Shown here piece by piece: positions 44,445-53,858 of a stretch of 64,000 bases of DNA. The position numbers and the translations under genes were made by a program. Numbering within the stretch: the stretch's first letter is position 1; each line of letters starts with the position of its first letter. The notes beneath the pieces were generated by a model. It worked only from the letters and a program-made list of their open reading frames with translations. It had not been told where the DNA came from and ran no database searches. The DNA comes from Pseudomonadota bacterium. Lineage in GTDB: Bacteria > Pseudomonadota > Gammaproteobacteria > Burkholderiales > Methylophilaceae. Where the stretch lies: positions 1 to 64,000 of the forward strand of contig JAKQIT010000165.1 in NCBI GenBank assembly GCA_029556915.1, in the 5' to 3' direction.

Positions 44445-46574
44445 TTAAGCCAAACCCACCTGCACTAAATTATCTGAGAAAGTGGTGGAATGCCCCATAT
44501 CCCCAAACTCGGCTGAGCTAATGCAATTGACCGTGCCTTTATTGAGTTGGCGCCAATACCCAAGTGTGGCGACGACAATGCCGGGGTTTACGTCTTTGGT
44601 AATGCGCGCATCGCCTTCAAACGCACCACGGTCGTTAAACACTTTCACTTTTGCGCCCTCGAGAATGCCGCGTGTGGTGGCATCTAGCGGGTTAATGAGT
44701 ACAAATTGTTCGCCCTGGCCTTTAATTTTGTTATCCATATTGGCGTAGCAAGAGTTTAAAAAGCCGTGACTTTTTGGCGAGATAATACTGAGCGGATATT
44801 TTTTCGCCAAATCGGGGTTGCTATCTGCACTTTCACGATTGGGCACGTAATCTGGCAATGCGTCTAAATCTTCCCCCGGTTGAAATGCATCGTACATTTG
44901 TCTAAACGGCCCTGCTACAAAGTTTTTGGCACCTTCTAAATAAAACATACATTTGCCAGTGGGGGTGGGGAAGTTGCCGTTTTTATGGGGTGCGCGGTCA
45001 TCTTTGGTGCCCACTTTAAGTTTAGCAAACCCATGCTCGCGCATATAAGCTAAATCATAGCCATCACACGCTGGGGCATCCCAAGCCACATAGTGTTCTA
45101 GGCATTCAGAATCGCTCCATTTGAAGTTATCTTCTTTAAAACCCAGCCGTTTCGCCAAGCGGCGGAAAATTTCGTTATTGGGAATCGCCTCACCTGGTGG
45201 ATCAATACATTTAGCGTTATAGGTGAGGTATAAATGCCCCCAACTTAAAATCATATCTTCCATCTCGGCACCCATGGCGGCTGGTAGCACAATATCGGCA
45301 TAGGCGGCGGTGTCCGAAATAAAGTGGTCAGCCACAATAGTAAATAAATCTTCACGCAGCAGGCCTTTAACAATTTTATCGGTCTCGGGCGATTGCGTCA
45401 CTGGGTTGGTGTTCCAGACCATCAGCGATTTAATCGGTGTTTTGAGCTTAATTTCGCCAGTTAACACACGGCCAAGTTGCAGAATATTCGCTACTTGCGT
45501 GCCTTCTGGGATTAAATCTGGGCGGCAAATCACATCAAATTTATAGGGGTGCTCCCACACTGGAAACTGCAAAATACCACCGCCCACATGACGCCAAGCA
45601 CCAATTAAGGCTGGCAAGCAAGTGACCGCGCGAATCGCTTGGCTACCGCCAAAATTGCGCTCAAGCGCCACGCCAATGCGAATTGCCGCAGGCGCAGTGG
45701 TGGCATATTCACGTGCAAATTTGCGAATATCCGCAGCCGGAATGCCCGTGATTTTCTCTGCCCATTCTGGGGTGCGAGTTTTAGCGCGCTCGGCAAGCTC
45801 TTTAAAGCCCACGGTATAATTATCAATATAGTCTTGATCTTGCAAGCCTTCACTAATAATCACGTTCATCATTGCCATCGCCAATGCGCCATCGGTGCCT
45901 GGTTTGGGTGCAATGTGCCAATCAGCCTCTTTTGCTGTTTTAGAGGCATACGAATCGACCACCACCACTTTGACACCTTTTTTCTGCGCATCTTTAATAA
46001 TGTGCCAGTGGTGTAAATTAGTTGAAACGGAGTTGGATGCCCACACCACAATATATTTAGAGTGAATAAAACTTTCGGGGTCAACACCTGCCGTTGGCCC
46101 AACCGTCAATAACCATGCGGTGCATGAGCCTTCACCGCAAAATGTCCGCTCGGTTACGGTTGCGCCCAAGCGTGCAAAAAATGCATCGCCACCGTTTAAG
46201 CCATGCACCAAACCTTGGTTGCCCAAGTAACTGACGGGCATAATCGCTTGTGAGCCGTCAGATTTAATAATATCCTGCCATTTGCTAACAATGGTATCTA
46301 GCGCTTCATCCCAGCTAATGCGCGTAAATTGCTTGCTGCCCTTAGGGCCAGTGCGCTTCATTGGGTAAAGCAAACGGTCAGGATGATAGTGACGTTTTTC
46401 GTAATCATTGAGTTTGACGCACAAGCCGCCGCGTGTCATCGGGTGCTCTGGGTTACCGGTGACTTTAATTAGCTTACCCTCTTTAACATGAAACTGCATA
46501 CTGCAAGTATCTGGGCAATCGTGCGGGCAACCACCGTGAAATATTTTGGTATCTAAATCTGCTGGCTTGTTCAT
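44445..46574 (-). CDS. Molybdopterin-dependent oxidoreductase (DMSO reductase superfamily)
   Basis: A 709-residue cytoplasmic molybdenum/tungsten enzyme. The N-terminal [4Fe-4S] site is Cys16-x3-Cys20-x3-Cys24 (GGCPHDCPDTC) plus Cys52. Next come the molybdopterin-binding folds (about 60-560), with T-F-C-G-E-G-S-C-T-A near the Mo site, and a C-terminal Molydop-binding domain with SPKSHGFLNS. There is no Tat signal. The substrate is unclear; formate-dehydrogenase-like, nitrate-reductase-like and acetylene-hydratase-like relatives share this layout. The ATG at 46574 (after GGAGAG) is preferred over a longer frame. It is paired with the YdhR-like gene. Confidence 0.87.
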   Translation of the reverse strand: MNKPADLDTKIFHGGCPHDCPDTCSMQFHVKEGKLIKVTGNPEHPMTRGGLCVKLNDYEKRHYHPDRLLYPMKRTGPKGSKQFTRISWDEALDTIVSKWQDIIKSDGSQAIMPVSYLGNQGLVHGLNGGDAFFARLGATVTERTFCGEGSCTAWLLTVGPTAGVDPESFIHSKYIVVWASNSVSTNLHHWHIIKDAQKKGVKVVVVDSYASKTAKEADWHIAPKPGTDGALAMAMMNVIISEGLQDQDYIDNYTVGFKELAERAKTRTPEWAEKITGIPAADIRKFAREYATTAPAAIRIGVALERNFGGSQAIRAVTCLPALIGAWRHVGGGILQFPVWEHPYKFDVICRPDLIPEGTQVANILQLGRVLTGEIKLKTPIKSLMVWNTNPVTQSPETDKIVKGLLREDLFTIVADHFISDTAAYADIVLPAAMGAEMEDMILSWGHLYLTYNAKCIDPPGEAIPNNEIFRRLAKRLGFKEDNFKWSDSECLEHYVAWDAPACDGYDLAYMREHGFAKLKVGTKDDRAPHKNGNFPTPTGKCMFYLEGAKNFVAGPFRQMYDAFQPGEDLDALPDYVPNRESADSNPDLAKKYPLSIISPKSHGFLNSCYANMDNKIKGQGEQFVLINPLDATTRGILEGAKVKVFNDRGAFEGDARITKDVNPGIVVATLGYWRQLNKGTVNCISSAEFGDMGHSTTFSDNLVQVGLA

Positions 46575-46700
46575 TTTTCCACTCTCCACATTGATTATTA
46601 TTAACACCGTTATTATTTGTTGTTTTGCAAACTATATACTCACCGGTATAGTAATGCAATTTATTTTTATTGCCCTTGAAACAAGATTAAAATGTGATTT

Positions 46701-47885
46701 ATGAATACACCAAAAGCACTGCTCAATCACCTCACTCCCGCCCAATTTTTAGCGGAATATTGGGAAAAAAAACCACTATTAATTAAGCAAGCCATCCCCA
46801 ATTTTAAAGGCTTGCTAACACCCGATGAACTTGCAGGCTTGGCCTGTGAGGCAGACGTACAAGCGCGCATTGTGACCTTTAAAAAAGGCAAATGGTCAGC
46901 CAAACACGGGCCGTTTGATGAAGATGATTTTGCCAAGCTGCCCGAAAAAACCACGCCTGAAAACAACTGGACGCTATTGGTGCAAAGCGTGAATCATTTT
47001 TTACCAGAGGCTGCTGCTTTGTTGCAGCAGTTTGATTTTATCCCTCACGCACGGCTAGATGATTTAATGGTGAGCTACGCGCCAAACGGCGGCGGCGTTG
47101 GGCCGCATTTTGATAGCTACGATGTGTTTTTGCTACAAGGCCAAGGCAAGCGCTTATGGCGCATTAGCGAACAAACCGACTTAACTTTAGTAGAAGGTGC
47201 ACCTCTGCGGATTTTAAAACAATTTGATACTGCGCAAGAATGGCTGCTTGAGGCTGGCGATATGCTGTATTTACCGCCGCATTTGGCGCATTGGGGCATT
47301 GCCGTGAGCGATGGCGCGCAAGATTGCATGACGTATTCTATCGGCTTTCGCGCGCCCAAAAACCAAGAGTTAGCGACGGAGTTTTTAGGATTTTTGCAAG
47401 ACAAGCTCAACCAAGACGCACTGCAAATTGCCGGTATTTACCAAGACCCAGATTTAACCTTGCAAACGCATGCAGCAGAAATTAGTAAAGAAATGATTAG
47501 CAAAGTCAGTGCAAATTTAGAAAAATTGCAGTGGCAAAAAATGTTAAATGATGGTGCGTTGGTGGGCGAGTTTTTAGGCACGTATTTATCTGAACCAAAA
47601 AGCCATGTGGTGTTTGAGAAAAACAAAAAAATATCCTTAGCGCAGTTTGCTGAAAAAATACAGTTACAAGGGCTGGCTCTCGATTTTAAAAGCCAAATGC
47701 TATTTGTGAATGCGACTTTTTATTTGAATGGCGAGTCATTTACTTGCGCAAATGCATCGGCAAACCTGCTTAAAACGCTGGCTGATAAACGCGAATGTAT
47801 GCCAAATAATCTGCAAGACGACCGTTTGCTAATGCAACTTTATGCGTGGTATTTAGCGGGTTTTATTCATCTAAAATCGGCTTAA
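46701..47885 (+). CDS. roxA: Ribosomal protein uL16 arginine hydroxylase (RoxA/YcfD)
   Basis: A 394-residue JmjC/cupin 2-oxoglutarate oxygenase. The metal site is His136-x-Asp138 (PHFDSYDVFLLQGQGKRLW) with a distal His in PPHLAHWGIAVSDG; the N-terminus F-L-A-E-Y-W-E-K-K-P-L-L-I-K-Q-A is typical. RoxA hydroxylates an arginine of ribosomal protein uL16. The gene is divergent from the molybdoenzyme. Confidence 0.93.
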   Translation: MNTPKALLNHLTPAQFLAEYWEKKPLLIKQAIPNFKGLLTPDELAGLACEADVQARIVTFKKGKWSAKHGPFDEDDFAKLPEKTTPENNWTLLVQSVNHFLPEAAALLQQFDFIPHARLDDLMVSYAPNGGGVGPHFDSYDVFLLQGQGKRLWRISEQTDLTLVEGAPLRILKQFDTAQEWLLEAGDMLYLPPHLAHWGIAVSDGAQDCMTYSIGFRAPKNQELATEFLGFLQDKLNQDALQIAGIYQDPDLTLQTHAAEISKEMISKVSANLEKLQWQKMLNDGALVGEFLGTYLSEPKSHVVFEKNKKISLAQFAEKIQLQGLALDFKSQMLFVNATFYLNGESFTCANASANLLKTLADKRECMPNNLQDDRLLMQLYAWYLAGFIHLKSA

Positions 47886-47927
47886 AAAAAGCACTTTTTA
47901 AAGCGATTTTTACTCTATCTTCATTTA

Positions 47928-47990
47928 GCCTGCCCGCTAAGCCAGTCTGGATGCGGCTTCCAGAGGCATGATTTTCTCTCGGGCGATTTT
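47928..47990 (-). repeat. Intergenic palindromic repeat, copy 11
   Basis: Reverse orientation between convergent genes. GCCCGCTAAGCC / GGCTTCCAGAGGC, loop AGTCTGGATGC, flank TTTCTCTCGGGCGATTTT. The left arm is degenerate. Confidence 0.85.
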
Positions 47991-48009
47991 CATGCGATTT
48001 TATTTGGGC

Positions 48010-49386
48010 TTAAGATGCGGTTTTTCTGCCCAAAAACCACAACCAAACAAAGCCAATGAAGCCTGCCAAAAGTGAAGCCAACAACACGCCCGTTTTAGCC
48101 ATAAGCAAATATTCTGGTTGATTTGCAAATGCTAATTCTGAAATAAAAATCGACATGGTAAAACCAATACCGCCAAGTACCGAAACCGCCATAATTTGAC
48201 TAAATCGCGTGCCACTTGGCAATTGCCCAATGCCCAATTTAAGGGCAAGCCAGCAAGCACCCGTGATGCCAATAAATTTGCCAAAAAGCAAACCAGATGC
48301 CACACCCAACATCACAGGGTGCGTGAGCGTTGCGCCCAACGCATTGAATTGCAATGGAATACCTGCGTTAAATAGCGCAAAAATGGGTATCACCAAAAAA
48401 GCGACGGGGAGATGCCAAATGCTTTCTAAGCGCTGTAGCGGCGTTTGCACGCCTTTAACGCTTTCTTCAAGGTTTTGCACCACGCTATGCAAATTTTCAT
48501 TGGTTAATACGGTGTCATCTTGCTGGTGGTTGGCCAAAAAGTGGTCAATTTGTTCATTAATACGTGCCGCAAATAAATTGGGGTCATATTTTGACCTCGC
48601 TGGCACTGCAAATGCGCCCAGCACGCCTGCCAGCGTTGCATGTACGCCAGATTGCAGTAAGGCATACCACAGCAGCACCGCTAAAATAATGTACGGCATC
48701 ACTTTGCGAATGCCCGCAAAATTTAGCGTAAACAGCAGCGCCAACATGGCCAACGCCGCACCCAACCAGTGTAGTGATAGCGCTTGCGTGTAAAACAGCG
48801 CAATCACCAGCACCGCACCTAAATCATCAGCAATCGCCAACGCCACTAAAAAAGTAATCAATGCTTTGGGTACGCGGCTGGCCAATAGCACTAACGCACC
48901 CACTGCAAAAGCAATATCAGTTGCCATTGGCACACCCCAGCCACGCATGGCATCACCCTGATGATTAAAAGCCAAATAAATCAGCGCTGGCATGACCATA
49001 CCGCCTATCGCCGCCACCACAGGCAGGGCTGCGTGGCGGATGTTAGAAAGCTCGCCCACCATCATTTCACGCTTAAGTTCTAAGCCCACCACAAAGAAAA
49101 ACAAAGCCATCAAGCCATCATTTACCCAATGGTGCAGGCTCATATCTATGCCCCACCCGCCTATGGCAAGTGTTACAGGCGTGTGAATAAGGTGCTGGTA
49201 GGCATCTGCTAAAGAACTATTGGCTAATATGAGCGCAACAATCGCTGTGCCCATCAATAGCAAGCCACTGGTCGTTTGGCGTTGTATAAACGCCTCAAAG
49301 GGGCTAAGCACACGGTTAAAAGTGTGCTCCCAAGGGGCATAAATGCGGCCTTTTTTAGCAGACGATGTAATTGTGTTTTCAGTCAT
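48010..49386 (-). CDS. nhaA: NhaA-type Na+/H+ antiporter
   Basis: A 458-residue antiporter with about 12 membrane segments. Motifs are LMALFFFVVGLELKREM, G-V-P-M-A-T-D-I-A-F-A-V-G and the paired aspartates in ALAIADDLGAVLVIALFYT that bind Na+. A soluble insertion around residues 265-310 (N-E-Q-I-D-H-F-L-A-N-H-Q-Q-D-D) makes it longer than E. coli NhaA (388). It starts 13 bases after cysG on the same strand. Confidence 0.95.
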   Translation of the reverse strand: MTENTITSSAKKGRIYAPWEHTFNRVLSPFEAFIQRQTTSGLLLMGTAIVALILANSSLADAYQHLIHTPVTLAIGGWGIDMSLHHWVNDGLMALFFFVVGLELKREMMVGELSNIRHAALPVVAAIGGMVMPALIYLAFNHQGDAMRGWGVPMATDIAFAVGALVLLASRVPKALITFLVALAIADDLGAVLVIALFYTQALSLHWLGAALAMLALLFTLNFAGIRKVMPYIILAVLLWYALLQSGVHATLAGVLGAFAVPARSKYDPNLFAARINEQIDHFLANHQQDDTVLTNENLHSVVQNLEESVKGVQTPLQRLESIWHLPVAFLVIPIFALFNAGIPLQFNALGATLTHPVMLGVASGLLFGKFIGITGACWLALKLGIGQLPSGTRFSQIMAVSVLGGIGFTMSIFISELAFANQPEYLLMAKTGVLLASLLAGFIGFVWLWFLGRKTAS

Positions 49387-49399
49387 TTATGCCACATCT

Positions 49400-50800
49400 T
49401 TACTCAATTGGTTCGCTTGGCGTAAACCAATTAAGTTTTTCGCGCAGTTTCACCACTTCACCAATAATGGTTAAGCATGGCGCTTTAATTTGCGCATCGG
49501 CCACTTTTTGCGCCAAATCTTGCAGGGTTGCGCTCACCACTTTTTGGCGTTGCGTGGTGCCTTGCTGCACCACTGCTGCTGGCATATCGGGCGAGACGCC
49601 ATGCGCAATCAGTTGCTCGCAAATTTGCGCCAGCCCCACCAAGCCCATATAAATGACCACGGTTTGGTTTGGGCGCGACATCGCCACCCAATCTAAATCT
49701 AAACTTCCATCTTTTAAATGCCCCGTAATAAACAGGCAAGCCTGCGCATAATCACGATGCGTGAGCGGAATACCCGCGTAGCTAGAAACCCCATTAGCCG
49801 CCGTGATGCCCGGCACCACTTGAAACGGCACATTTTGCTGCATAAGTGTTTCAATCTCTTCACCGCCGCGCCCAAAAATAAATGGGTCACCGCCTTTTAA
49901 GCGCAGTACGCGTTTACCTTCCAGCGCAAGTCTTGCCAATAATTGGTTAATTTCTTCTTGTGGCAAGGTGTGCTGGTCGCGCGATTTGCCTACATAAATG
50001 AGCTCGGCATCTCGGCGCACTAGCGCCATTACTTCAGGGCTCACCAGTTTATCATACACGCACACATCGCACTGCTGCATCAAGCGCAAAGCGCGAAAGG
50101 TGAGCAAATCAGGGTCGCCTGGGCCACCGCCCACCAAATAAACCTCGCCATGATGCTGTTTGTTGTGTGCTTGGTCGGCCAAACGCTGTGCCAGCATTTG
50201 CCGAGCGGCATCTTCATGCCCAGCTAAAATTTGCTCAACAATCGGGCTTTGCAAGACTTCTTCCCAAAAAATGCGTCGCGCTTGCGTGGTGGCAAATTGC
50301 GTTTTGACTTCTTCTCTAAACTCACCCGCAATCGCCGCAATGCGCCCATAGTTGGCGGGTAGCATGGTTTCTATTTTTGTGCGGGTGTAGCGTGCCAGCA
50401 CCGGCGCGTTACCTTCACTAGAAACAGCTACGATAATCGGCGACCTATCAACGATAGAGGCAAAAGTAAAGGTGCAAAGCGCTGGAGAGTCCACCACATT
50501 CACGGGGATATTGCGTGCTTTGGCTGCTTGAGAAACTGCAACATTCACGGTTTCATCATCTGTCGCCGCTATCACCAAACAAGCCTTTTCAAGCTGATTT
50601 TCTTCAAACGCCAACGCTTTAAATTGAATTTTTCCTTCATCTACCAGCACTTGTAATTGCGGACAAATTTCAGGCGCATAAAGTTTGACTGCCGCATCTG
50701 CCTTAAGCAGTGACGACACTTTGCGCAACGCCACCTCACCACCACCGATGACGACACAAGGCCGATGCGCGATATTCAAAAAAATGGGCAATGCTTGCAT
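49400..50800 (-). CDS. cysG: Siroheme synthase
   Basis: A 466-residue trifunctional enzyme. The N-terminal precorrin-2 dehydrogenase/ferrochelatase domain starts PIFLNIAHRPCVVIGGGEVALRK and has the central dimer domain. The C-terminal uroporphyrinogen-III methyltransferase (about 215-455) carries VYLVGGGPGDPDLLTFRA, L-R-L-K-G-G-D-P-F-I-F-G-R-G-G-E-E and V-V-P-G-I-T-A. It makes siroheme for sulfite or nitrite reductase. nhaA follows on the same strand after 13 bases. Confidence 0.97.
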   Translation of the reverse strand: MQALPIFLNIAHRPCVVIGGGEVALRKVSSLLKADAAVKLYAPEICPQLQVLVDEGKIQFKALAFEENQLEKACLVIAATDDETVNVAVSQAAKARNIPVNVVDSPALCTFTFASIVDRSPIIVAVSSEGNAPVLARYTRTKIETMLPANYGRIAAIAGEFREEVKTQFATTQARRIFWEEVLQSPIVEQILAGHEDAARQMLAQRLADQAHNKQHHGEVYLVGGGPGDPDLLTFRALRLMQQCDVCVYDKLVSPEVMALVRRDAELIYVGKSRDQHTLPQEEINQLLARLALEGKRVLRLKGGDPFIFGRGGEEIETLMQQNVPFQVVPGITAANGVSSYAGIPLTHRDYAQACLFITGHLKDGSLDLDWVAMSRPNQTVVIYMGLVGLAQICEQLIAHGVSPDMPAAVVQQGTTQRQKVVSATLQDLAQKVADAQIKAPCLTIIGEVVKLREKLNWFTPSEPIE

Positions 50801-50834
50801 TGTTGTTAACTTTTTCTGTTGTTTATAAATGGGC

Positions 50835-51458
50835 TCATTTTTCTAGCACCGTTGTTAATAATGGCGATTTAAACATCGCCACGGGTGAAATCACGGGTTC
50901 ATTTAACGGAATATTGTCGCCATATCGCTCGCGCATTTTTTTACGCACGGCGTTGTCTGTTAAATTAAATTCGCGCACTTTTTGCAATGTGCCAATTTGA
51001 ATTCCCAGCGCACGGTCATATGTTTTCCACACCAGCTCAGAGCAATACATTTGGTCATCTTGCCAACCAAAAGTAATATCATAAGGCCGCCCAGCAAATT
51101 GACTAGCAGTTTTTAATAATTTTTCTCGCGCGCTAGCAGTTAGCACAGACTCGGCATTGGCAAGGCGCTTTACAACAAAATGCTGGCCCGTGCCGCGTGC
51201 TATCCATTTATCTAAAGGCGTTAAGCGCACAGTGCCAGCGGCTTCAAACACAAAAGGCTTTTGTTTGCGATAAACAATCATGCCCATGTGACTATATTTT
51301 GAACCTGTGGCGCGTTGCACGGCGATGGATTGTGACGATTTTGAGGTATGAAAAATCACATCGCCATCTTGTAGCAAGTTGCCAGCAGCATTGGTAGTGC
51401 CCACCGTCAGCAAAAATAAAGTAAAAGCAAGTTGTAAAATTTTAAGCACTGCGCGCAT
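50835..51458 (-). CDS. YiiX-like permuted papain-fold amidase
   Basis: A 207-residue exported protein with a signal peptide (about residues 1-24, ending T-N-A-A-G). The enzyme domain begins LLQDGDVIFHTS, has K-Y-S-H-M-G-M-I-V with the catalytic His, and M-Y-C-S-E-L-V-W-K-T-Y with the catalytic Cys. This order (His before Cys) marks the circularly permuted NlpC/P60-papain group of E. coli YiiX/YebB type, possible peptide or lipid amidases. It stands alone after cysG. Confidence 0.85.
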   Translation of the reverse strand: MRAVLKILQLAFTLFLLTVGTTNAAGNLLQDGDVIFHTSKSSQSIAVQRATGSKYSHMGMIVYRKQKPFVFEAAGTVRLTPLDKWIARGTGQHFVVKRLANAESVLTASAREKLLKTASQFAGRPYDITFGWQDDQMYCSELVWKTYDRALGIQIGTLQKVREFNLTDNAVRKKMRERYGDNIPLNEPVISPVAMFKSPLLTTVLEK

Positions 51459-51590
51459 CGTTCGCTGTTTTAAGCATTGATTGAACCAACAATTTTTGAA
51501 CCAACAATTTTATCGTGTTACTTAGATTGAGCAAGCTAAAACTAAGCAGTAAAAATTTGCCAAAATATGGCTTAATAACACGCCGTGCAA

Positions 51591-51640
51591 AAAATGATGC
51601 CCTGCGAGCCGCATGGATATTGGCTTGCAGGGCATCAAAT
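51591..51640 (+). repeat. Intergenic palindromic repeat, copy 12
   Basis: Forward loop GCATGGATATT. Outer stem TGATGCCCTG / CAGGGCATCA is extended and perfect, giving a longer palindrome than the family norm; the usual long flanks are lost. It shows the compensatory CCCTG/CAGGG pairing. Confidence 0.88.
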
Positions 51641-51686
51641 AGGAAGAGTGGGTATTTTTAGCTAAAATAAAACTTTAAAATTAGTC

Positions 51687-52076
51687 TTAATTCAGCGTGA
51701 TTTTTTCACCACTATCCGCATGGTAATAGGTTAAATGGGCAAAATCACTGCCACCAGAAGTGAGCGAACCGTCAAACAAAGATTTCCCGTCCACATCCAC
51801 CACCGCATAGCCATTGTGGTACAAGGTCACTTCAGCCAAGCTTGGCGTAAGGTTGAGTGGCATTTTTTGTGTATGCGCGCCATTTTTACGCATGGCAAAA
51901 CTAATGCAGTTTTCTGCTTCTTCTTCTGAATATACTTCCCAATCGCTACCAGTTAACTGGCGCAACCATTTGGGCAAATCCACTTCCACACGGCACACAA
52001 TAGGCTCATCCCACTCTGGGTGGTGGAGCTCAGTATTACCAGCGTCTATAGCGTTATGTTGATTATTTTCTGTCAT
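51687..52076 (-). CDS. Hypothetical protein
   Basis: A 129-residue soluble acidic protein without signal or membrane segments. Notable stretches are P-I-V-C-R-V-E-V-D-L-P-K-W-L-R-Q-L and W-E-V-Y-S-E-E-E-A-E-N-C. I do not recognise it. The ATG at 52076 is preceded by AAGGAAATAAA and is preferred over a 16-residue longer opening. A palindromic repeat lies downstream. It looks like a real gene because of the Shine-Dalgarno and normal codon use. Confidence 0.7.
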   Translation of the reverse strand: MTENNQHNAIDAGNTELHHPEWDEPIVCRVEVDLPKWLRQLTGSDWEVYSEEEAENCISFAMRKNGAHTQKMPLNLTPSLAEVTLYHNGYAVVDVDGKSLFDGSLTSGGSDFAHLTYYHADSGEKITLN

Positions 52077-52249
52077 TTTATTTCCTTTACTGCGGCATAT
52101 CGTACATGCCCAAACAACCATCTTACTGTTTTAAGTGGTGGCTAAAAGCTATTTTTCAAGCCTTATCTTATTGCCACAATTCTATAACGGTGCGATGATG
52201 CGCTAAGTTTACATGAGGCTTATTAAAAATAAGTAAAAAAGAGGTCCAG

Positions 52250-53119
52250 ATGCTAGAAAATTTTTCTGAAATTTCAAGTTTATTACAACAAAATAGCACG
52301 GTTTTTATCGCCCTATCTGTGGTGTTTGGCTTATTGGTAGGGAGCTTTTTAAATGTGGTGATTTATCGCCTGCCTAAAATTATGGAGCGCGAATGGCAGA
52401 ACAACTGCCTTGAGTTACAAGGCCAAGAAATTCCGGAGCAAGAACAATTTACCATTTCAAAGCCGCGCTCAGCTTGCCCTAATTGTGGCCACAAGATCAC
52501 AGCGCTTGAAAATATCCCTATTTTAAGCTGGCTAATTTTGCACGGCAAATGTAGTGGCTGCAAAACGCCGATAAGCGCGCGCTACCCTTTGGTTGAAGCC
52601 TTAACTGGCGCGCTAATTGGCTTGGTGGCTTACAAGTATGGTTATTCTGCCACTACGTTTTTTGCGTGGATTTTTGTATTCGCGCTGATTGCGCTGACAT
52701 TTATTGACTTTGATACACAGCTATTGCCTGACGATATTACCTTACCTCTATTATGGTTAGGGATACTATTTAACCTGAACGGCGGCCTGACAGATTTAAA
52801 ATCTGCTGTGATTGGCGCGATGGCTGGCTATTTAATTTTATGGTCAATTTATTGGTTGTTTAAGCTAGTCACCGGTAAAGAAGGCATGGGTTATGGCGAC
52901 TTTAAACTTTTAGCCGCGATAGGCGCTTGGTTTGGTTGGAAAATATTACCTGCGGTCATTTTGCTGTCATCAGTAATGGGCACCATTATTGGCGTTGGCC
53001 TCATTGTTTTAGCCAAGCGCGGACGCGAAGTGCCCATGCCTTTTGGACCATTTTTAGCCTTAGGCGGCATAGCAGCGCTGTTTTTTGGCCAGCAGTTGGC
53101 CAGTTATTACATCAAATAA
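52250..53119 (+). CDS. pilD: Type IV prepilin leader peptidase / methyltransferase
   Basis: A 289-residue inner-membrane aspartic protease. The N-terminal cytoplasmic loop holds the two CxxC pairs (CPNCGHKI and CSGCKTPI), followed by about seven membrane segments. The catalytic Asp residues are in L-T-F-I-D-F-D-T-Q-L-L-P-D-D and G-M-G-Y-G-D-F-K-L-L-A. It cleaves and N-methylates type IV prepilins and type II secretion pseudopilins; the pilin genes are not here. pilD-coaE-zapD-yacG is a conserved order. Confidence 0.96.
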   Translation: MLENFSEISSLLQQNSTVFIALSVVFGLLVGSFLNVVIYRLPKIMEREWQNNCLELQGQEIPEQEQFTISKPRSACPNCGHKITALENIPILSWLILHGKCSGCKTPISARYPLVEALTGALIGLVAYKYGYSATTFFAWIFVFALIALTFIDFDTQLLPDDITLPLLWLGILFNLNGGLTDLKSAVIGAMAGYLILWSIYWLFKLVTGKEGMGYGDFKLLAAIGAWFGWKILPAVILLSSVMGTIIGVGLIVLAKRGREVPMPFGPFLALGGIAALFFGQQLASYYIK

Positions 53120-53138
53120 TTTACAACAAATACTATAG

Positions 53139-53774
53139 ATGACCATTATTGCGCTTACTGGTGGCATAGGTTCAGGTAAAAGCGAAGTTTCGCGACAGTT
53201 TGCCAAACTTGGCGTGCCGATAGTTGATACCGACGAAATTGCGCATGAACTCACCGCGACTGGCTCACCTGTTTTAGCACAAATCAACCAACTATTTAAT
53301 GCTGATTTTTTGGCAAAAGATGGCAGTTTAGACCGCGCAAAATTACGTGCACACGTTTTTAACAGCCCATCTGAGCGCCAAAAGCTTGAAGCATTATTAC
53401 ACCCGTTGATTCGCGCTAATGCGCTTAAAAAATTGGCTGAAAATGAACATCAGTTTCACCCCAGCTATCAAATACTGGTGATTCCATTATTGTTTGAAAG
53501 TAATCAATATGCAGGCTTAGTCCACAAAACCTTATTGGTTGATTGCGCAGAAGATTTGCAAATCCAGCGCGCCATGGCGCGAAGCCAGCTTGACGAGGCA
53601 CAAGTAAAAGCGATTATGGCGGCACAAGTGAGCCGCGCCACGCGCTTAAAACTGGCCGATGAAGTGATAGAGAATAATGGCTCATTAGCTGAATTAATTG
53701 AAAATGTAGCCAAAATGCACAAAAAACTGACTAAAATGGCGGTGCAAACTTGCATAATCAACCAATTACTTTGA
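53139..53774 (+). CDS. coaE: Dephospho-CoA kinase
   Basis: A 211-residue P-loop kinase with GGIGSGKSEV (8-17), D-T-D-E-I-A-H and L-H-P-L-I-R. It makes the last step to coenzyme A, downstream of the pantothenate made by the panBCD products encoded at 23309-25622. It starts 19 bases after pilD. Confidence 0.96.
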   Translation: MTIIALTGGIGSGKSEVSRQFAKLGVPIVDTDEIAHELTATGSPVLAQINQLFNADFLAKDGSLDRAKLRAHVFNSPSERQKLEALLHPLIRANALKKLAENEHQFHPSYQILVIPLLFESNQYAGLVHKTLLVDCAEDLQIQRAMARSQLDEAQVKAIMAAQVSRATRLKLADEVIENNGSLAELIENVAKMHKKLTKMAVQTCIINQLL

Positions 53775-53858
53775 TAATGAAAGCTGAAGCCTCCCTTAAA
53801 ATTAAAGGGTCATGTATTTTTTTTGGGCAAAAAATGTCAACTCATGTTGTAATAACGT

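Noticed and set aside
48209..48793. 194-residue plus-strand frame within nhaA
   Set aside because: Antisense shadow with no Shine-Dalgarno, no domain pattern and a well-supported gene on the other strand.
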